Source of the DNA: Muribaculaceae bacterium
Lineage (GTDB): Bacteria; Bacteroidota; Bacteroidia; Bacteroidales; Muribaculaceae
Direction: 5' to 3'
Assembly: GCA_029051445.1 (NCBI GenBank)
Contig: JAIDKP010000446.1
Location: 1 to 18,444, forward strand
Length of the DNA stretch: 18,444 nt
Part shown: piece by piece, positions 1 to 7,546 of the stretch
Layout: every line of letters begins with the position of its first letter
Numbering within the stretch: position 1 is the stretch's first letter
The notes under the pieces: model-generated
Database searches by the model: none
What the model was told of the DNA's origin: nothing
The model's input: only the letters and a program-made list of their open reading frames with translations
Translations under genes and position numbers: made by a program

Positions 1-1
1 C

Positions 2-313
2 GGTATGCGTGTGATTCCTTCAAGTGTCAAGGTTACTGTGCCGGTGGAGGCTCTGATAGCAAAAAAACGTCAGATTCCGATTGAGGTGCGTAAGGCTCCG
101 TCGGGACACCGTGTGATCACATTTCCCTCGACTGTCGAGATTTCTTATCTTGTGCCGATGAGTGTCTATAACAATGACAACTATGTGGTAAAGGCTTATG
201 CCGATTACCGTAAGTCGGCCGGAAAGCTCGCTTTGTCGTTGTCGGCTGTTCCTGAAGAATATTCAGGGGTCACGCTCATGACCGATAGCGTCGAGTACCT
301 GCTTGAACAATAG
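2..313 (+). CDS. YbbR-like domain protein, C-terminal part (partial)
   Basis: This is the 3' end of a gene that began before the window; the reading frame is open from base 2 and stops at TAG 311-313. The roughly 103 visible residues are beta-rich, with alternating hydrophobic residues and no membrane segment. They fit the repeated beta-domains of YbbR-like proteins, which in Bacteroidota often sit directly upstream of coaE. The next gene, coaE, starts 4 bp after the stop, so the two are surely co-transcribed. The function of YbbR proteins is poorly known; in Firmicutes CdaR, a YbbR protein, regulates a diadenylate cyclase. The family call rests on context as much as on sequence, so a different periplasmic beta-domain protein is possible. 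An ATG at 5-7 is an internal Met, not a start. Confidence 0.6.
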   Translation, partial: GMRVIPSSVKVTVPVEALIAKKRQIPIEVRKAPSGHRVITFPSTVEISYLVPMSVYNNDNYVVKAYADYRKSAGKLALSLSAVPEEYSGVTLMTDSVEYLLEQ

Positions 314-317
314 GACT

Positions 318-902
318 ATGCTGATTGCAATAACCGGAGGTATCGGCTCCGGAAAGTCGGTTGTGAGCCGTGTGCTTGATGCGATGGGCTACGAGGTGTA
401 TGACTGCGACAGTCGTGCCCGTGCGATCATAGACAACTCGGGTGAGATACTTCTTGAGATCGCCGGGTGTATATCGGACGATGTTATTGACGAGAACGGA
501 GCCCTTGACCGTAAAGCTCTTGCATCCATAGTATTTGCCGACAGTGCAAAGCTTGAAATTCTTAATGGTATCACGCATGGAGCAGTGCGGCGGGATCTTG
601 CCGAATGGAAAAATAGAAGGTGGGGAGGGAGCCGCCCTATTTTTGTCGAGACTGCGATATTGTATCAGAGCGGGATTGACAGGATGGTTGATGAAGTCTG
701 GGAGGTCACCGCGCCGTTTGAGGAGCGTGTGGCGCGCGTGATGGCGCGTGACGGAATTGATCGGGAAGCGGTGTGCCGAAGGATTGAATCACAGAAAATT
801 GTCGTGGACTCGCCACACGAAAATGTGAAGGTCATAATCAATGACGGATTTACTCCGTTGCTTCCTCAGATAATTGATTGTGTCGCGCTCTCAGACACGT
901 GA
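318..902 (+). CDS. coaE: Dephospho-CoA kinase
   Basis: Catalyses the last step of coenzyme A synthesis in the cytoplasm, the ATP-dependent phosphorylation of the ribose 3'-OH of dephospho-CoA. The 194-residue product has a P-loop GGIGSGKS at residues 7-14, followed by the family's acidic motif CDSRAR near residues 30-35. The mid-protein segment VETAILYQSGID matches the CoaE lid/CoA-binding region, and the later RxxRI-x-Q-type motif (RRIESQ) is also typical. The length is normal for the family (about 190-210). I chose ATG 318 because it places the P-loop close to the N-terminus as in other CoaE proteins; a TTG at 303 would overlap the upstream gene. It follows the YbbR-like gene by 4 bp, so it is part of the same operon. 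Confidence 0.95.
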   Translation: MLIAITGGIGSGKSVVSRVLDAMGYEVYDCDSRARAIIDNSGEILLEIAGCISDDVIDENGALDRKALASIVFADSAKLEILNGITHGAVRRDLAEWKNRRWGGSRPIFVETAILYQSGIDRMVDEVWEVTAPFEERVARVMARDGIDREAVCRRIESQKIVVDSPHENVKVIINDGFTPLLPQIIDCVALSDT

Positions 903-942
903 TCGGGTCTATTGATCTTTTTTGCCTTAAATCAAATATCAT

Positions 943-2712
943 ATGAAATTACTTTATGGAAGAATGCTGACGGCTGTTGCAGCTGTCATGCTTGCTGTTA
1001 CAGCTTCGGCTCAGACGCAGTGGTATAACCCGATGGATGCCGATGTGCCGTTTCTGAGTGGTCGTGGGTGGAACAAAGAGGTAGGAAACAAGTCGTTTCA
1101 CCGTATGCCCGACCGAATGGAGGCAGATATGCCAAAGGCTGTGTGGTCGCTGTCTAAAAACAGTGCCGGTGAGTCGGTGAAGTTTCTGTCGAACAGCCGG
1201 ACTGTGAAGGTGAAATATACGCTTGAAGGTGTCGGCGGTTTTGTCAACATGGCGATGCTTGATCATGGCGGGATTGATCTTTATGCCCGCGATGCCAATG
1301 GCCGTCAGCATTGGATCGGCAACCACATGGGCTGGAGCTTTGGTGACACGATTACTATTACTTACAGTGATATAGAAACGAAGGATTTTGCATCGCGCGG
1401 TCTGGAGTATGAGGTTTTTCTGCCTCCCTACAGCACAGTGACATCAATGCAGATCGGGGTTGACGAAGGAAGTTCGTTTGAATTTCTGCATGAGTCGGCC
1501 GAGCGTCCGATTGTGGTGTATGGCAGTTCTATTGTCCAGGGTGCCTCGCCTTCGCGGCCGGGGCTGATGTGGACGACCCAGGTGAAGCGTGATATGGATT
1601 ATCCTGTCGTGAATCTCGGATTTTCCGGTTCTGCGTTTATGGAACCGGCGTTGTTTGAGGCGATGGGGGAGATAGACGCGCGTGCCTATGTCCTTGATCC
1701 GATCCCCAACAGCTACAGGCTTGGCGAGGAGATCGTGACGCGTATGGTGTCGGGAGTGAAATACCTGCGTACTAAAAACGATGCTCCGATCCTGCTTGTG
1801 GAGAGTGCAGGGCCTGTAGACAGTGTGTTTCGCGGCAAACTTAACGAGGAGTACAGGGAGGGTAATGCCTGGTTGAAAAAAGCTTATGATGATCTTCGTT
1901 CGCAAGGTATTGACAGGCTCTATTACCTTTCGAAGGAGGAGATCGGTATGGATGAGGATTCATATATAGAAGGGACGCACCCCAATGATATAGGCAACCG
2001 CCTGCAGGCTAAGGCTGTTGAGAAAAAATTGTGGGAGATGATGCCTGAGGATGTCGTAAATGGCCGCTATCGGCCTATACGTCAGCATCGCGACGGACTT
2101 TATACATGGCATGAACGTCACAACGATGTCATAAGACTCAATCATACGACAGATCCCGAGGTTCTTTTTATAGGCAATTCTATAACACATTTCTGGGGTG
2201 GTGAACCTGTATCTCATTGCAATGGCGGCAAGACCTGGAGCAAACTTTGGGGAAAGCGCCGGGTGGTGAACATGGGCTTCGGCTGGGACAGGATAGAAAA
2301 TGTGTTCTGGCGTATAAATCATGGTGAGCTTGAAGGATGTGCCCCGGAATATATTTTCCTTCTTATCGGTATCAATAATATAAACAACGGTGAAAAAGTC
2401 GAGGATGTAGCTCGCGGAATAGTTGATCTTGCAGCCGCCATAAACAGCCGGCAGCCTCAGGCCAAACTATATGTGCTTGAAACTTATCCGGCCAAAGGAA
2501 AGGAGGAAATTGTCGAGAGACTGAATTCTCTGGTGCGGGAGTGGCTTCCTGTGGATGAGCAGGTGAGACTTGTCAGTCTGAACGCAGCTCTTACGCTCAA
2601 GGATGGCAGTGGAAAAATTAATCCGGATATGTTTATCGAGGGACTTCATCCAAATGAGAAGGGATATGCCGCTCTTGCCAAAGAACTACGAAAACAATGC
2701 GGTGTAAAGTAG
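943..2712 (+). CDS. Exported tandem SGNH/GDSL hydrolase (two esterase domains)
   Basis: A 589-residue secreted protein. A signal peptide covers residues 1-23 with a probable cut after ASA. Residues about 25-185 form a beta-sandwich with the GIDLY motif (110-114) typical of the GxDLY domain found before SGNH hydrolases. The first SGNH domain follows: GSSIVQG (nucleophile Ser196), Gly-containing block NLGFSG (224-229), Asn256 in DPIPN, and EGTHPN with His346. A second SGNH domain lies at about 405-589: GNSITHFW (Ser413), NMGFGW (443-448), GINN (476-479) and EGLHPN (His569). The chemistry is probably hydrolysis of ester (acetyl) groups from glycans or other envelope-accessible substrates; the substrate is unknown. 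In both domains the residue three before the His is Glu (343, 566) rather than the usual Asp. The gene begins 40 bp after coaE; I see no clear promoter in the gap. Confidence 0.88.
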   Translation: MKLLYGRMLTAVAAVMLAVTASAQTQWYNPMDADVPFLSGRGWNKEVGNKSFHRMPDRMEADMPKAVWSLSKNSAGESVKFLSNSRTVKVKYTLEGVGGFVNMAMLDHGGIDLYARDANGRQHWIGNHMGWSFGDTITITYSDIETKDFASRGLEYEVFLPPYSTVTSMQIGVDEGSSFEFLHESAERPIVVYGSSIVQGASPSRPGLMWTTQVKRDMDYPVVNLGFSGSAFMEPALFEAMGEIDARAYVLDPIPNSYRLGEEIVTRMVSGVKYLRTKNDAPILLVESAGPVDSVFRGKLNEEYREGNAWLKKAYDDLRSQGIDRLYYLSKEEIGMDEDSYIEGTHPNDIGNRLQAKAVEKKLWEMMPEDVVNGRYRPIRQHRDGLYTWHERHNDVIRLNHTTDPEVLFIGNSITHFWGGEPVSHCNGGKTWSKLWGKRRVVNMGFGWDRIENVFWRINHGELEGCAPEYIFLLIGINNINNGEKVEDVARGIVDLAAAINSRQPQAKLYVLETYPAKGKEEIVERLNSLVREWLPVDEQVRLVSLNAALTLKDGSGKINPDMFIEGLHPNEKGYAALAKELRKQCGVK

Positions 2713-2826
2713 CTATTGTCTGTATTGTAATCAGTTAGATTCGTATTGGCGTATGTCTGGTGCGGATTGGGTACCTTAGGGTATGAAGTTTTAAAACTTT
2801 TTTAGAAAAAAAATAGCATAGATCTA

Positions 2827-2856
2827 TTGTCAGTTTAAAAAATAGGCGTACATTTG
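2827..2856 (+). promoter_or_regulatory. Bacteroidota-type promoter of the small RNA
   Basis: TACATTTG at 2849-2856 matches the Bacteroidota -7 box TAnnTTTG exactly, and TTG at 2827-2829 lies 19 nt upstream where the -33 box is expected. Transcription should begin near 2860-2864. No start codon with a convincing reading frame follows, only two hairpins and a T-run. Confidence 0.7.
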
Positions 2857-2860
2857 CAAC

Positions 2861-2963
2861 GTGTTTTTCATGGTATTAGATTTTAAGGTTATTAAAGGTT
2901 GGTTGTCGTGAGACAATCAATTTTTTTTGTACCTACCCAAAAGCGGGGTAGGTCTTGTTTTTT
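2861..2963 (+). ncRNA. Putative small structured RNA ending in an intrinsic terminator
   Basis: About 100 nt lie between a consensus promoter and a terminator, with no credible reading frame. Hairpin 1 has the stem GGTTGTC (2901-2907) paired to GACAATC (2912-2918), closed by a GTGA tetraloop of the GNRA class. It can be extended downward by AT and GU pairs to about 14 bp with 2894-2900 and 2919-2925, and is followed by eight T. Hairpin 2 pairs ACCTACCC (2931-2938) perfectly with GGGTAGGT (2946-2953) and is followed by a T-rich tail at 2955-2963, a textbook intrinsic terminator. The layout (promoter, unstructured 5' part, hairpins, terminator) matches that of independent Bacteroidales small RNAs such as the Bacteroidales-1 class, but I cannot assign it to a known family by eye. 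It could be the leader of an unseen gene, though the next gene lies on the opposite strand. Confidence 0.55.
2931..2963 (+). terminator. Intrinsic terminator of the small RNA
   Basis: A perfect 8-bp GC-rich stem (2931-2938 with 2946-2953) and a 7-nt loop, followed by a T-rich stretch at 2955-2963. It ends transcripts from the promoter at 2827-2856 and probably also read-through from the tandem esterase gene, which has no other strong terminator. Confidence 0.75.
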
Positions 2964-3066
2964 ACAGACTATGAGTTTTTGTGTAGTTGTTTAATAGCAG
3001 TAGGGGGGACAAGTGAAACAATGATATCGGTGACTGAGGTGTAGTCGGTCGTTGGGAAGATGATCG

Positions 3067-3107
3067 AAAAAAAAAACCGGGAGGCGGGCTTGGAGCCAGT
3101 CTCCCGG
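3067..3107 (-). terminator. Intrinsic terminator of the manA-ROK operon
   Basis: Read on the minus strand, CCGGGAG (3107-3101) pairs with CTCCCGG (3083-3077). A second nested stem, GGCT with AGCC, lies inside (3097-3094 with 3090-3087). A run of ten T (3076-3067 on the minus strand) follows. It lies about 30 nt past the kinase stop codon. Confidence 0.9.
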
Positions 3108-3138
3108 TCGGTTTATAAGGTGTCGTAGTGACGACGGT

Positions 3139-4125
3139 TTACTTGGCTTCCCAGCCGAGGGCAGATGCGCCGAGTACGGCTGCGTCACTCTCTTTCAGTT
3201 CGGAAAGAAGGATTTTAATCTTGTTTCTGTGGATAGGCATGTTGTTGGCCTCAAATGACTCGCGAAGCGGACGCATGAGATATTCTCCGCTCTTTGCGAG
3301 ACCACCGAAGATGATGAAGGCTTCGGGTGAAGTGAAGGAGGCGAAATCGGCGAGTGCCTCACCAAGTATCTTACCGGTGAAATCAAACACGTCTTTGGCA
3401 ATTTTATCGCCTGCTACGGCTGCATCATATACATCTTTTGATGTGATATCTTCGAGCGGCATGTTTCGTAGTATTGACTCCTCGTTTGCACGTGCCTGGA
3501 GGAACTCGCGTGCTGTTGTAGCAACACCGGTGGCCGAGCAATATGTCTCGAGGCAGCCGCGGCGTGTGCATCCGCACTGTCGTCCGTTGTGACGCGATGT
3601 GATGTGTCCGAGCTCACCTGCCATTCCGTCGGTGCCGTATACCATCTTGCCGTCGACAACAACGCCGCCGCCTACTCCTGTGCCGAGGGTGATCATGATA
3701 AAGTCTTTCATGCCGCGGGCTGCTCCGTAGGTCATTTCACCGATAGCTGCTGCATTTGCGTCGTTTGTCACGGTGACGGGTATGCCGCCGAATGCTTTGC
3801 TCAAAGCCGATGCCAGGGGCACATTGCCGCTCCAGGGAAGATTGGGGGCGAAAACGATTTCGCCGGTGTTGTAGTTGCCGTTGGGCGCACCGATGCCGAT
3901 ACCGAAGATTTTGCCCTCAGCTCCGTATGCCTTGATGAGATCGTCGGCTTTTTCGTGGAGAGCTTTTATATAGTCGTCGAAAATAGGATAGCTCTGAGTT
4001 TTGATCGAGTTGGTAGCCAGTACGTTGCCGCGTGCGTCAACAATGCCGAATACAGTGTTTGTACCACCTATGTCTATGCCAAGCACATAAGGCTTGGTTG
4101 CAGGTGAAGGAGATGTTGTGTCCAT
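3139..4125 (-). CDS. ROK-family sugar kinase (glucokinase-like)
   Basis: A cytoplasmic ATP-dependent sugar kinase of 328 residues, the usual ROK length. It has the phosphate-binding motif DIGGT (residues 18-22), TNDANAAA with the catalytic base Asp122, the second phosphate motif LGTGVGGG (about 147-154), and the ROK sugar and zinc motif ELGH (171-174) followed by CGC and a further Cys (184, 186, 191) that bind structural Zn. It lacks an N-terminal winged helix, so it is a kinase rather than a NagC/XylR-type repressor. The likely substrate is glucose or another hexose such as mannose, fructose or N-acetyl-hexosamine; sequence alone does not decide. I chose ATG at 4125; the TTG two codons upstream is less likely. 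It is the second gene after manA, 27 bp apart, and ends before a strong terminator. Confidence 0.92.
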   Translation of the reverse strand: MDTTSPSPATKPYVLGIDIGGTNTVFGIVDARGNVLATNSIKTQSYPIFDDYIKALHEKADDLIKAYGAEGKIFGIGIGAPNGNYNTGEIVFAPNLPWSGNVPLASALSKAFGGIPVTVTNDANAAAIGEMTYGAARGMKDFIMITLGTGVGGGVVVDGKMVYGTDGMAGELGHITSRHNGRQCGCTRRGCLETYCSATGVATTAREFLQARANEESILRNMPLEDITSKDVYDAAVAGDKIAKDVFDFTGKILGEALADFASFTSPEAFIIFGGLAKSGEYLMRPLRESFEANNMPIHRNKIKILLSELKESDAAVLGASALGWEAK

Positions 4126-4152
4126 GTTCAATGATATTGTTTGGATGATTGA

Positions 4153-5130
4153 TTATTTTTCAGAGGGTATTGACGATGTCAGTATTGTGGCATTGCCGTC
4201 AAGGCTGACTTTTCCGGTTTCGGCCGGGATGAGTATGGTCTCTCCCTGTCGCAGACTCACGGTCGAGTCATCGGCTTTGAGCGTTGCCGCTCCTTTGACC
4301 ACAGTGAGCGACAGGAATGAATCCTGCGGCATTTCAACATCGAGTTTTCCTGTCGGTTTAAGAAGTCCCACCGTGAAGAAGGGGCAGTCGACAAGTGTCG
4401 ACGATGTCGCGTTGTGGTCGTAGTCGGTGAGATAGTCTCCGGTGACTTTGTAGTCGATCGCATCGCGGGCTTCTTCGGTGTGCAGCTGGCGCAGGTTTCC
4501 CTGTGCATCGCGTCGGTTGTAGTCGTATATGCGGTATGTTATGTCGCTGGTCTGCTGTATCTCGGCGATGAGGTTTCCGGCTCCGATAGCGTGTACGCGT
4601 CCGGCCGGTATGAAGAAAACATCGCCGGGATGTGATTCATGACATGCTATGTCGTCGGTGAATGTGCCGTCGCTGACATGGTTCACATATTGGTCTGGTG
4701 TGATCTCGCGTGCCATGCCGGCATGTATTTTCGCACCCGGACGCACGTCGATGACATACCACATTTCGGTTTTGCCTTTGCAGTTGTGTCGCTCGGCGGC
4801 AAGGATGTCGTCGGGATGCACCTGTACCGAGAGATCGTCGTTGGCATCAATAAGCTTGATGAGGATCGGAAATTGCGTTCCGAATCGACGGAGAGGAACT
4901 GCGCCGATGAGTTTGTCTCCGTATTGCGCGATGAGGTCGCGTAGGCTGCGTCCCTGGAGCGGACCGTCGGCTACTATGCTTTCATGGCCGGTCACGTCGG
5001 AGAGTTCCCAGCTTTCACCGACGCTGTCGGTGGCTGTCTCAGTGGCCTTGAACGCGGCAAGACGGCTACCACCCCATATCACGCTCTTGAATTGAGGTAT
5101 GAATTTTAGTGGGTATAGTTTGGCAGACAT
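4153..5130 (-). CDS. manA: Mannose-6-phosphate isomerase, class I (cupin)
   Basis: Interconverts mannose 6-phosphate and fructose 6-phosphate in the cytoplasm, linking mannose use and GDP-sugar synthesis to glycolysis. The 325-residue protein is of the short, B. subtilis-like type. Expected Zn ligands are visible: Gln103 and His105 in QVHPDD, Glu122 in KTEMWY, and His180 in AGRVHAIGAG. The active-site segment ITYRIYDYNR (197-206) is present. The C-terminal third is a second cupin-like beta domain. ATG at 5130 is the only sensible start. It is the first gene of an operon with the ROK kinase, which suggests joint handling of hexoses and hexose phosphates. A candidate minus-strand promoter box lies at 5196-5189. 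Confidence 0.95.
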   Translation of the reverse strand: MSAKLYPLKFIPQFKSVIWGGSRLAAFKATETATDSVGESWELSDVTGHESIVADGPLQGRSLRDLIAQYGDKLIGAVPLRRFGTQFPILIKLIDANDDLSVQVHPDDILAAERHNCKGKTEMWYVIDVRPGAKIHAGMAREITPDQYVNHVSDGTFTDDIACHESHPGDVFFIPAGRVHAIGAGNLIAEIQQTSDITYRIYDYNRRDAQGNLRQLHTEEARDAIDYKVTGDYLTDYDHNATSSTLVDCPFFTVGLLKPTGKLDVEMPQDSFLSLTVVKGAATLKADDSTVSLRQGETILIPAETGKVSLDGNATILTSSIPSEK

Positions 5131-5188
5131 GCCTCTATGCTGATTGAGTTAGTTAGGAATTATGCCTCTTTTGTGAGGCTCTCTTTGG

Positions 5189-5196
5189 CAAATGTA
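5189..5196 (-). promoter_or_regulatory. Candidate -7 box for manA
   Basis: On the minus strand this reads TACATTTG, an exact TAnnTTTG match about 60 nt before the manA start. No good -33 box is seen at the expected spacing. The predicted 5' leader contains a small hairpin, GCCTC with GAGGC (5164-5168 with 5175-5179), that could affect the mRNA's stability or translation. Confidence 0.5.
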
Positions 5197-5218
5197 ATGA
5201 TTTTTATTATATAATCCT

Positions 5219-5226
5219 TATTTTTG
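5219..5226 (+). promoter_or_regulatory. Candidate -7 box for the ABC exporter
   Basis: TATTTTTG matches TAnnTTTG and lies about 50 nt before the ATG. The nearest TTTG upstream (5184-5187) is 31 nt away, longer than usual, so the match is only partial. It lies about 22 bp from the opposing manA box, so the two promoters share this short divergent region. Confidence 0.4.
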
Positions 5227-5276
5227 CTGTAAAATTAAGTAGCTTCCCTTTGATCGGGGCAATCAATCATTATCGC

Positions 5277-7106
5277 ATGAAAGAGTTTATCCAGGTGCTT
5301 CGCCGTTTTGTGCCTCCCTATAAGAAATATCTGATCCTTAATCTGGTCTTCAATCTGCTGTCGGCAGTGCTGACGCTGTTTTCGTTTGCTTTGATCATTC
5401 CGATCCTTGAGATGCTTTTCAAGGTGAAAGAGTCGGTCTATGTTTATATGGCTCCCGGCAGTGCGTCGATGAAAGACGTGATGATCAATAATTTCTATTA
5501 CTACACTCAGGAGGCTATCAGCGACTGGGGTACGTCGGCCACGCTCGCCGCACTTGCCGGCCTTCTTGTTGTCATGACGGCCCTGAAGACCGGTGTGCAG
5601 TATCTGAGCTCTTATTTCATAATACCGCTTCGCACCGGCATAGTGCGTGACATACGCAATTATGTATATGACAAGATCGTTTCGCTGCCGATCGGTTTTT
5701 TTACCGCCGAACGCAAGGGCGATGTGATGGCTCGCATGAGCGGTGATGTCGCCGAGATCGAGAATTCGGTCATGTCGTCTCTTGATATGATGTTCAAGAA
5801 TCCGGTGATGATCATCGTGTGTCTTGGCATGATGATAGCGATAAGCTGGCAGTTGACGGTGTTTGTGCTCATTCTGCTTCCTATAGCCGGCTATTTTATG
5901 GGTAAGGTAGGTAAAAGCCTTAAACGCAAGTCGCTTGAGGGGCAGACGCAGTGGGGCTTGCTTATGTCGATGATCGAGGAGCTGCTTGGCGGGTTGCGCG
6001 TGGTAAAGGCCTTCAATGCCGAAGAAATGGTATCAGGGCGTTTTCATGACGAGAATAACCGTTTTCTTGACATCTCCAACCGTGTGATGCGCCGGCAGTC
6101 GCTTGCACACCCGATGAGTGAGTTTCTTGGCACTGCGGCTATCGCTATCGTGCTGTGGTTTGGCGGCACGCTGATACTGAGCGGCACATCATCGATGAAT
6201 GCCGCGTCGTTTATATACTATATGGTTATTTTCTATAGTATCATCAATCCTGCCAAAGATTTTGCCAAGGGTGCCTACGCAGTGCAAAAGGGGCTTGCAT
6301 CGATGGAGCGTGTCGACCGCATACTCAATGCGGTCAATCCGATCGCTGACCCCGAACATCCGGTCAGAGACAAGGATCTGAGAGGGGCAATAAAATATGA
6401 GGGAGTTTCATTTGGCTACAACGACGAGCGCGAGGTGCTCAGCGATATTAATCTTGACATACCGGCAGGGGCGACTGTCGCTTTGGTCGGGCAGTCGGGG
6501 TCGGGCAAGTCGACGCTTGCCGATCTGCTGCCTCGCTTCTACGACGTTGACAAGGGGCGCATCACTGTCGACGGTATAGATGTGCGTGATCTGGCTGTGC
6601 ACGATCTGCGCGGTCTCATGGGCAATGTGAACCAGGAAGCGATACTTTTCAATGACACATTTTTCAATAATATAGCGTTCGGCAAGCCCGATGCCACGCA
6701 GGAGCAGGTTGAGGCAGCGGCGCGCACGGCCAACGCTCACGAGTTTATCATGGAGACCGAGCATGGCTACCAGACCAATGTGGGTGACCGTGGATGCCGC
6801 CTGTCGGGCGGTCAGCGTCAGCGTGTGTCGATAGCGCGTGCGATACTTAAAAACCCGCCTGTGCTGATTCTCGATGAGGCTACGTCGGCCCTCGACAGCG
6901 AGAGCGAGCATCTTGTGCAGGAGGCTCTCGACTCGCTCATGAGGAACCGCACTACGCTTATCATCGCCCACCGTCTGTCGACTATAGCCAATGCCGATAT
7001 GATATGCGTGATGCACGAGGGGCGCATTGTGGAGCGCGGCACCCATGACGAACTTCTGCAACTTAACGGATACTACCGCCGTCTGGTTGACATGCAGAAA
7101 TTCTGA
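5277..7106 (+). CDS. ABC exporter, fused membrane and ATPase domains (MsbA/LmrA-like)
   Basis: A half-transporter of 609 residues that dimerises in the inner membrane and uses ATP to export lipids, drugs or peptides. Residues about 1-340 are the six-helix exporter membrane domain. Residues about 370-609 are the ATPase: Walker A GQSGSGKST (405-413), Q-loop Gln453, signature LSGGQRQR (509-516), Walker B ILDEATS with catalytic Glu534, D-loop SALD (537-540) and switch His565. All catalytic residues are intact. There is no N-terminal peptidase domain, so it is not a bacteriocin processor-exporter of that class. MsbA-like lipid flipping is plausible for a Gram-negative, but substrate cannot be told from sequence. 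I chose ATG 5277 over the TTG at 5250, which is followed by a segment not typical of the family. No clear terminator follows. Confidence 0.93.
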   Translation: MKEFIQVLRRFVPPYKKYLILNLVFNLLSAVLTLFSFALIIPILEMLFKVKESVYVYMAPGSASMKDVMINNFYYYTQEAISDWGTSATLAALAGLLVVMTALKTGVQYLSSYFIIPLRTGIVRDIRNYVYDKIVSLPIGFFTAERKGDVMARMSGDVAEIENSVMSSLDMMFKNPVMIIVCLGMMIAISWQLTVFVLILLPIAGYFMGKVGKSLKRKSLEGQTQWGLLMSMIEELLGGLRVVKAFNAEEMVSGRFHDENNRFLDISNRVMRRQSLAHPMSEFLGTAAIAIVLWFGGTLILSGTSSMNAASFIYYMVIFYSIINPAKDFAKGAYAVQKGLASMERVDRILNAVNPIADPEHPVRDKDLRGAIKYEGVSFGYNDEREVLSDINLDIPAGATVALVGQSGSGKSTLADLLPRFYDVDKGRITVDGIDVRDLAVHDLRGLMGNVNQEAILFNDTFFNNIAFGKPDATQEQVEAAARTANAHEFIMETEHGYQTNVGDRGCRLSGGQRQRVSIARAILKNPPVLILDEATSALDSESEHLVQEALDSLMRNRTTLIIAHRLSTIANADMICVMHEGRIVERGTHDELLQLNGYYRRLVDMQKF

Positions 7107-7147
7107 GATGTCATTATTATTGTGATAAAAAAAGTGGGGCGGGGGAG

Positions 7148-7176
7148 TTGCAGAAACGGGGAATTGTGTAAATTTG
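7148..7176 (+). promoter_or_regulatory. Promoter of the ferredoxin gene
   Basis: TAAATTTG (7169-7176) matches the Bacteroidota -7 box exactly, and TTG at 7148-7150 lies 18 nt upstream. The predicted start site leaves a leader of about 65 nt before the ATG. Confidence 0.7.
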
Positions 7177-7247
7177 CAGACACAAATGCCTGAAAAGGCT
7201 GTAAATTGAAATCAATCGTTCTATAAATACCTAAAACCAAGTACATC

Positions 7248-7415
7248 ATGGCATACGTTATCGATGACAATTGCGTGGCTTGCGGCACCTGTCTGCCCGT
7301 TTGCCCCGTTGAAGCTATCTCAGAGGGTGACAAGTACAGCATCGACCCCGACACCTGCATTGAGTGCGGTTCGTGCGCAGAGGTTTGCCCCAGCGGAGCT
7401 ATCTCGCTTCCCTGA
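7248..7415 (+). CDS. 2[4Fe-4S] ferredoxin, 55 residues
   Basis: A small cytoplasmic electron carrier of the clostridial bacterial-type ferredoxin family. Two CxxCxxCxxxCP motifs are complete: Cys9, 12, 15, 19 followed by Pro20, and Cys37, 40, 43, 47 followed by Pro48. Each binds a cubane cluster together with cysteines of the other motif, and the length is the standard 55 residues. Likely partners are pyruvate:ferredoxin oxidoreductase, Rnf or hydrogenase, as expected in an anaerobe; none is encoded nearby. The gene is a single-gene unit with its own consensus promoter and a terminator 33 nt downstream. Codon use is strongly biased to C-ending codons (TGC, GAC, ATC, CCC), as in highly expressed genes. 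Start ATG 7248 gives the normal N-terminus (MAYVIDDNC). Confidence 0.96.
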   Translation: MAYVIDDNCVACGTCLPVCPVEAISEGDKYSIDPDTCIECGSCAEVCPSGAISLP

Positions 7416-7447
7416 CAGGCTTTCACCTGACATAGAAGTTATCATGC

Positions 7448-7479
7448 GGGACTGTGCCGACCGGTGCAGTCTCGTTTTT
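7448..7479 (+). terminator. Intrinsic terminator of the ferredoxin gene
   Basis: GGGACTGTGC (7448-7457) pairs with GTGCAGTCTC (7464-7473), with a few GU pairs and a 6-nt loop, followed by GTTTTT. It lies 33 nt after the ferredoxin stop codon. Confidence 0.7.
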
Positions 7480-7512
7480 ATTGTGATGTACGGCAATGTA
7501 TGCTGCATGTGG

Positions 7513-7544
7513 TTTGTATAGGTGATCTGAAATAGCTAACTTTG
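7513..7544 (+). promoter_or_regulatory. Promoter of the MATE leader
   Basis: TTTG (7513-7516), a 20-nt spacer and TAACTTTG (7537-7544) make a very good match to the Bacteroidota sigma-ABfr consensus. The start site is expected near 7550, about 110 nt before the MATE start codon. Confidence 0.75.
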
Positions 7545-7546
7545 TG

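Noticed and set aside
2786..2803. AT-only palindrome (AAGTTTT/AAAACTT) followed by T, as a terminator for the tandem esterase gene
   Set aside because: No GC pairs and almost no loop. The stronger terminator at 2931-2963 can end read-through, so I did not list it.
2991..3188. 65-residue open frame on the minus strand downstream of the ROK kinase
   Set aside because: It runs across the operon terminator and the end of the kinase gene in another frame, and its composition is not protein-like.
3589..4107. 172-residue plus-strand frame opposite the ROK kinase
   Set aside because: The kinase motifs on the minus strand are complete, so this is a shadow.
6408..7061. 217-residue open frame antisense to the ABC ATPase domain
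   Set aside because: Shadow of a clear, fully conserved ATPase-coding strand; no domain, promoter or start signal of its own.
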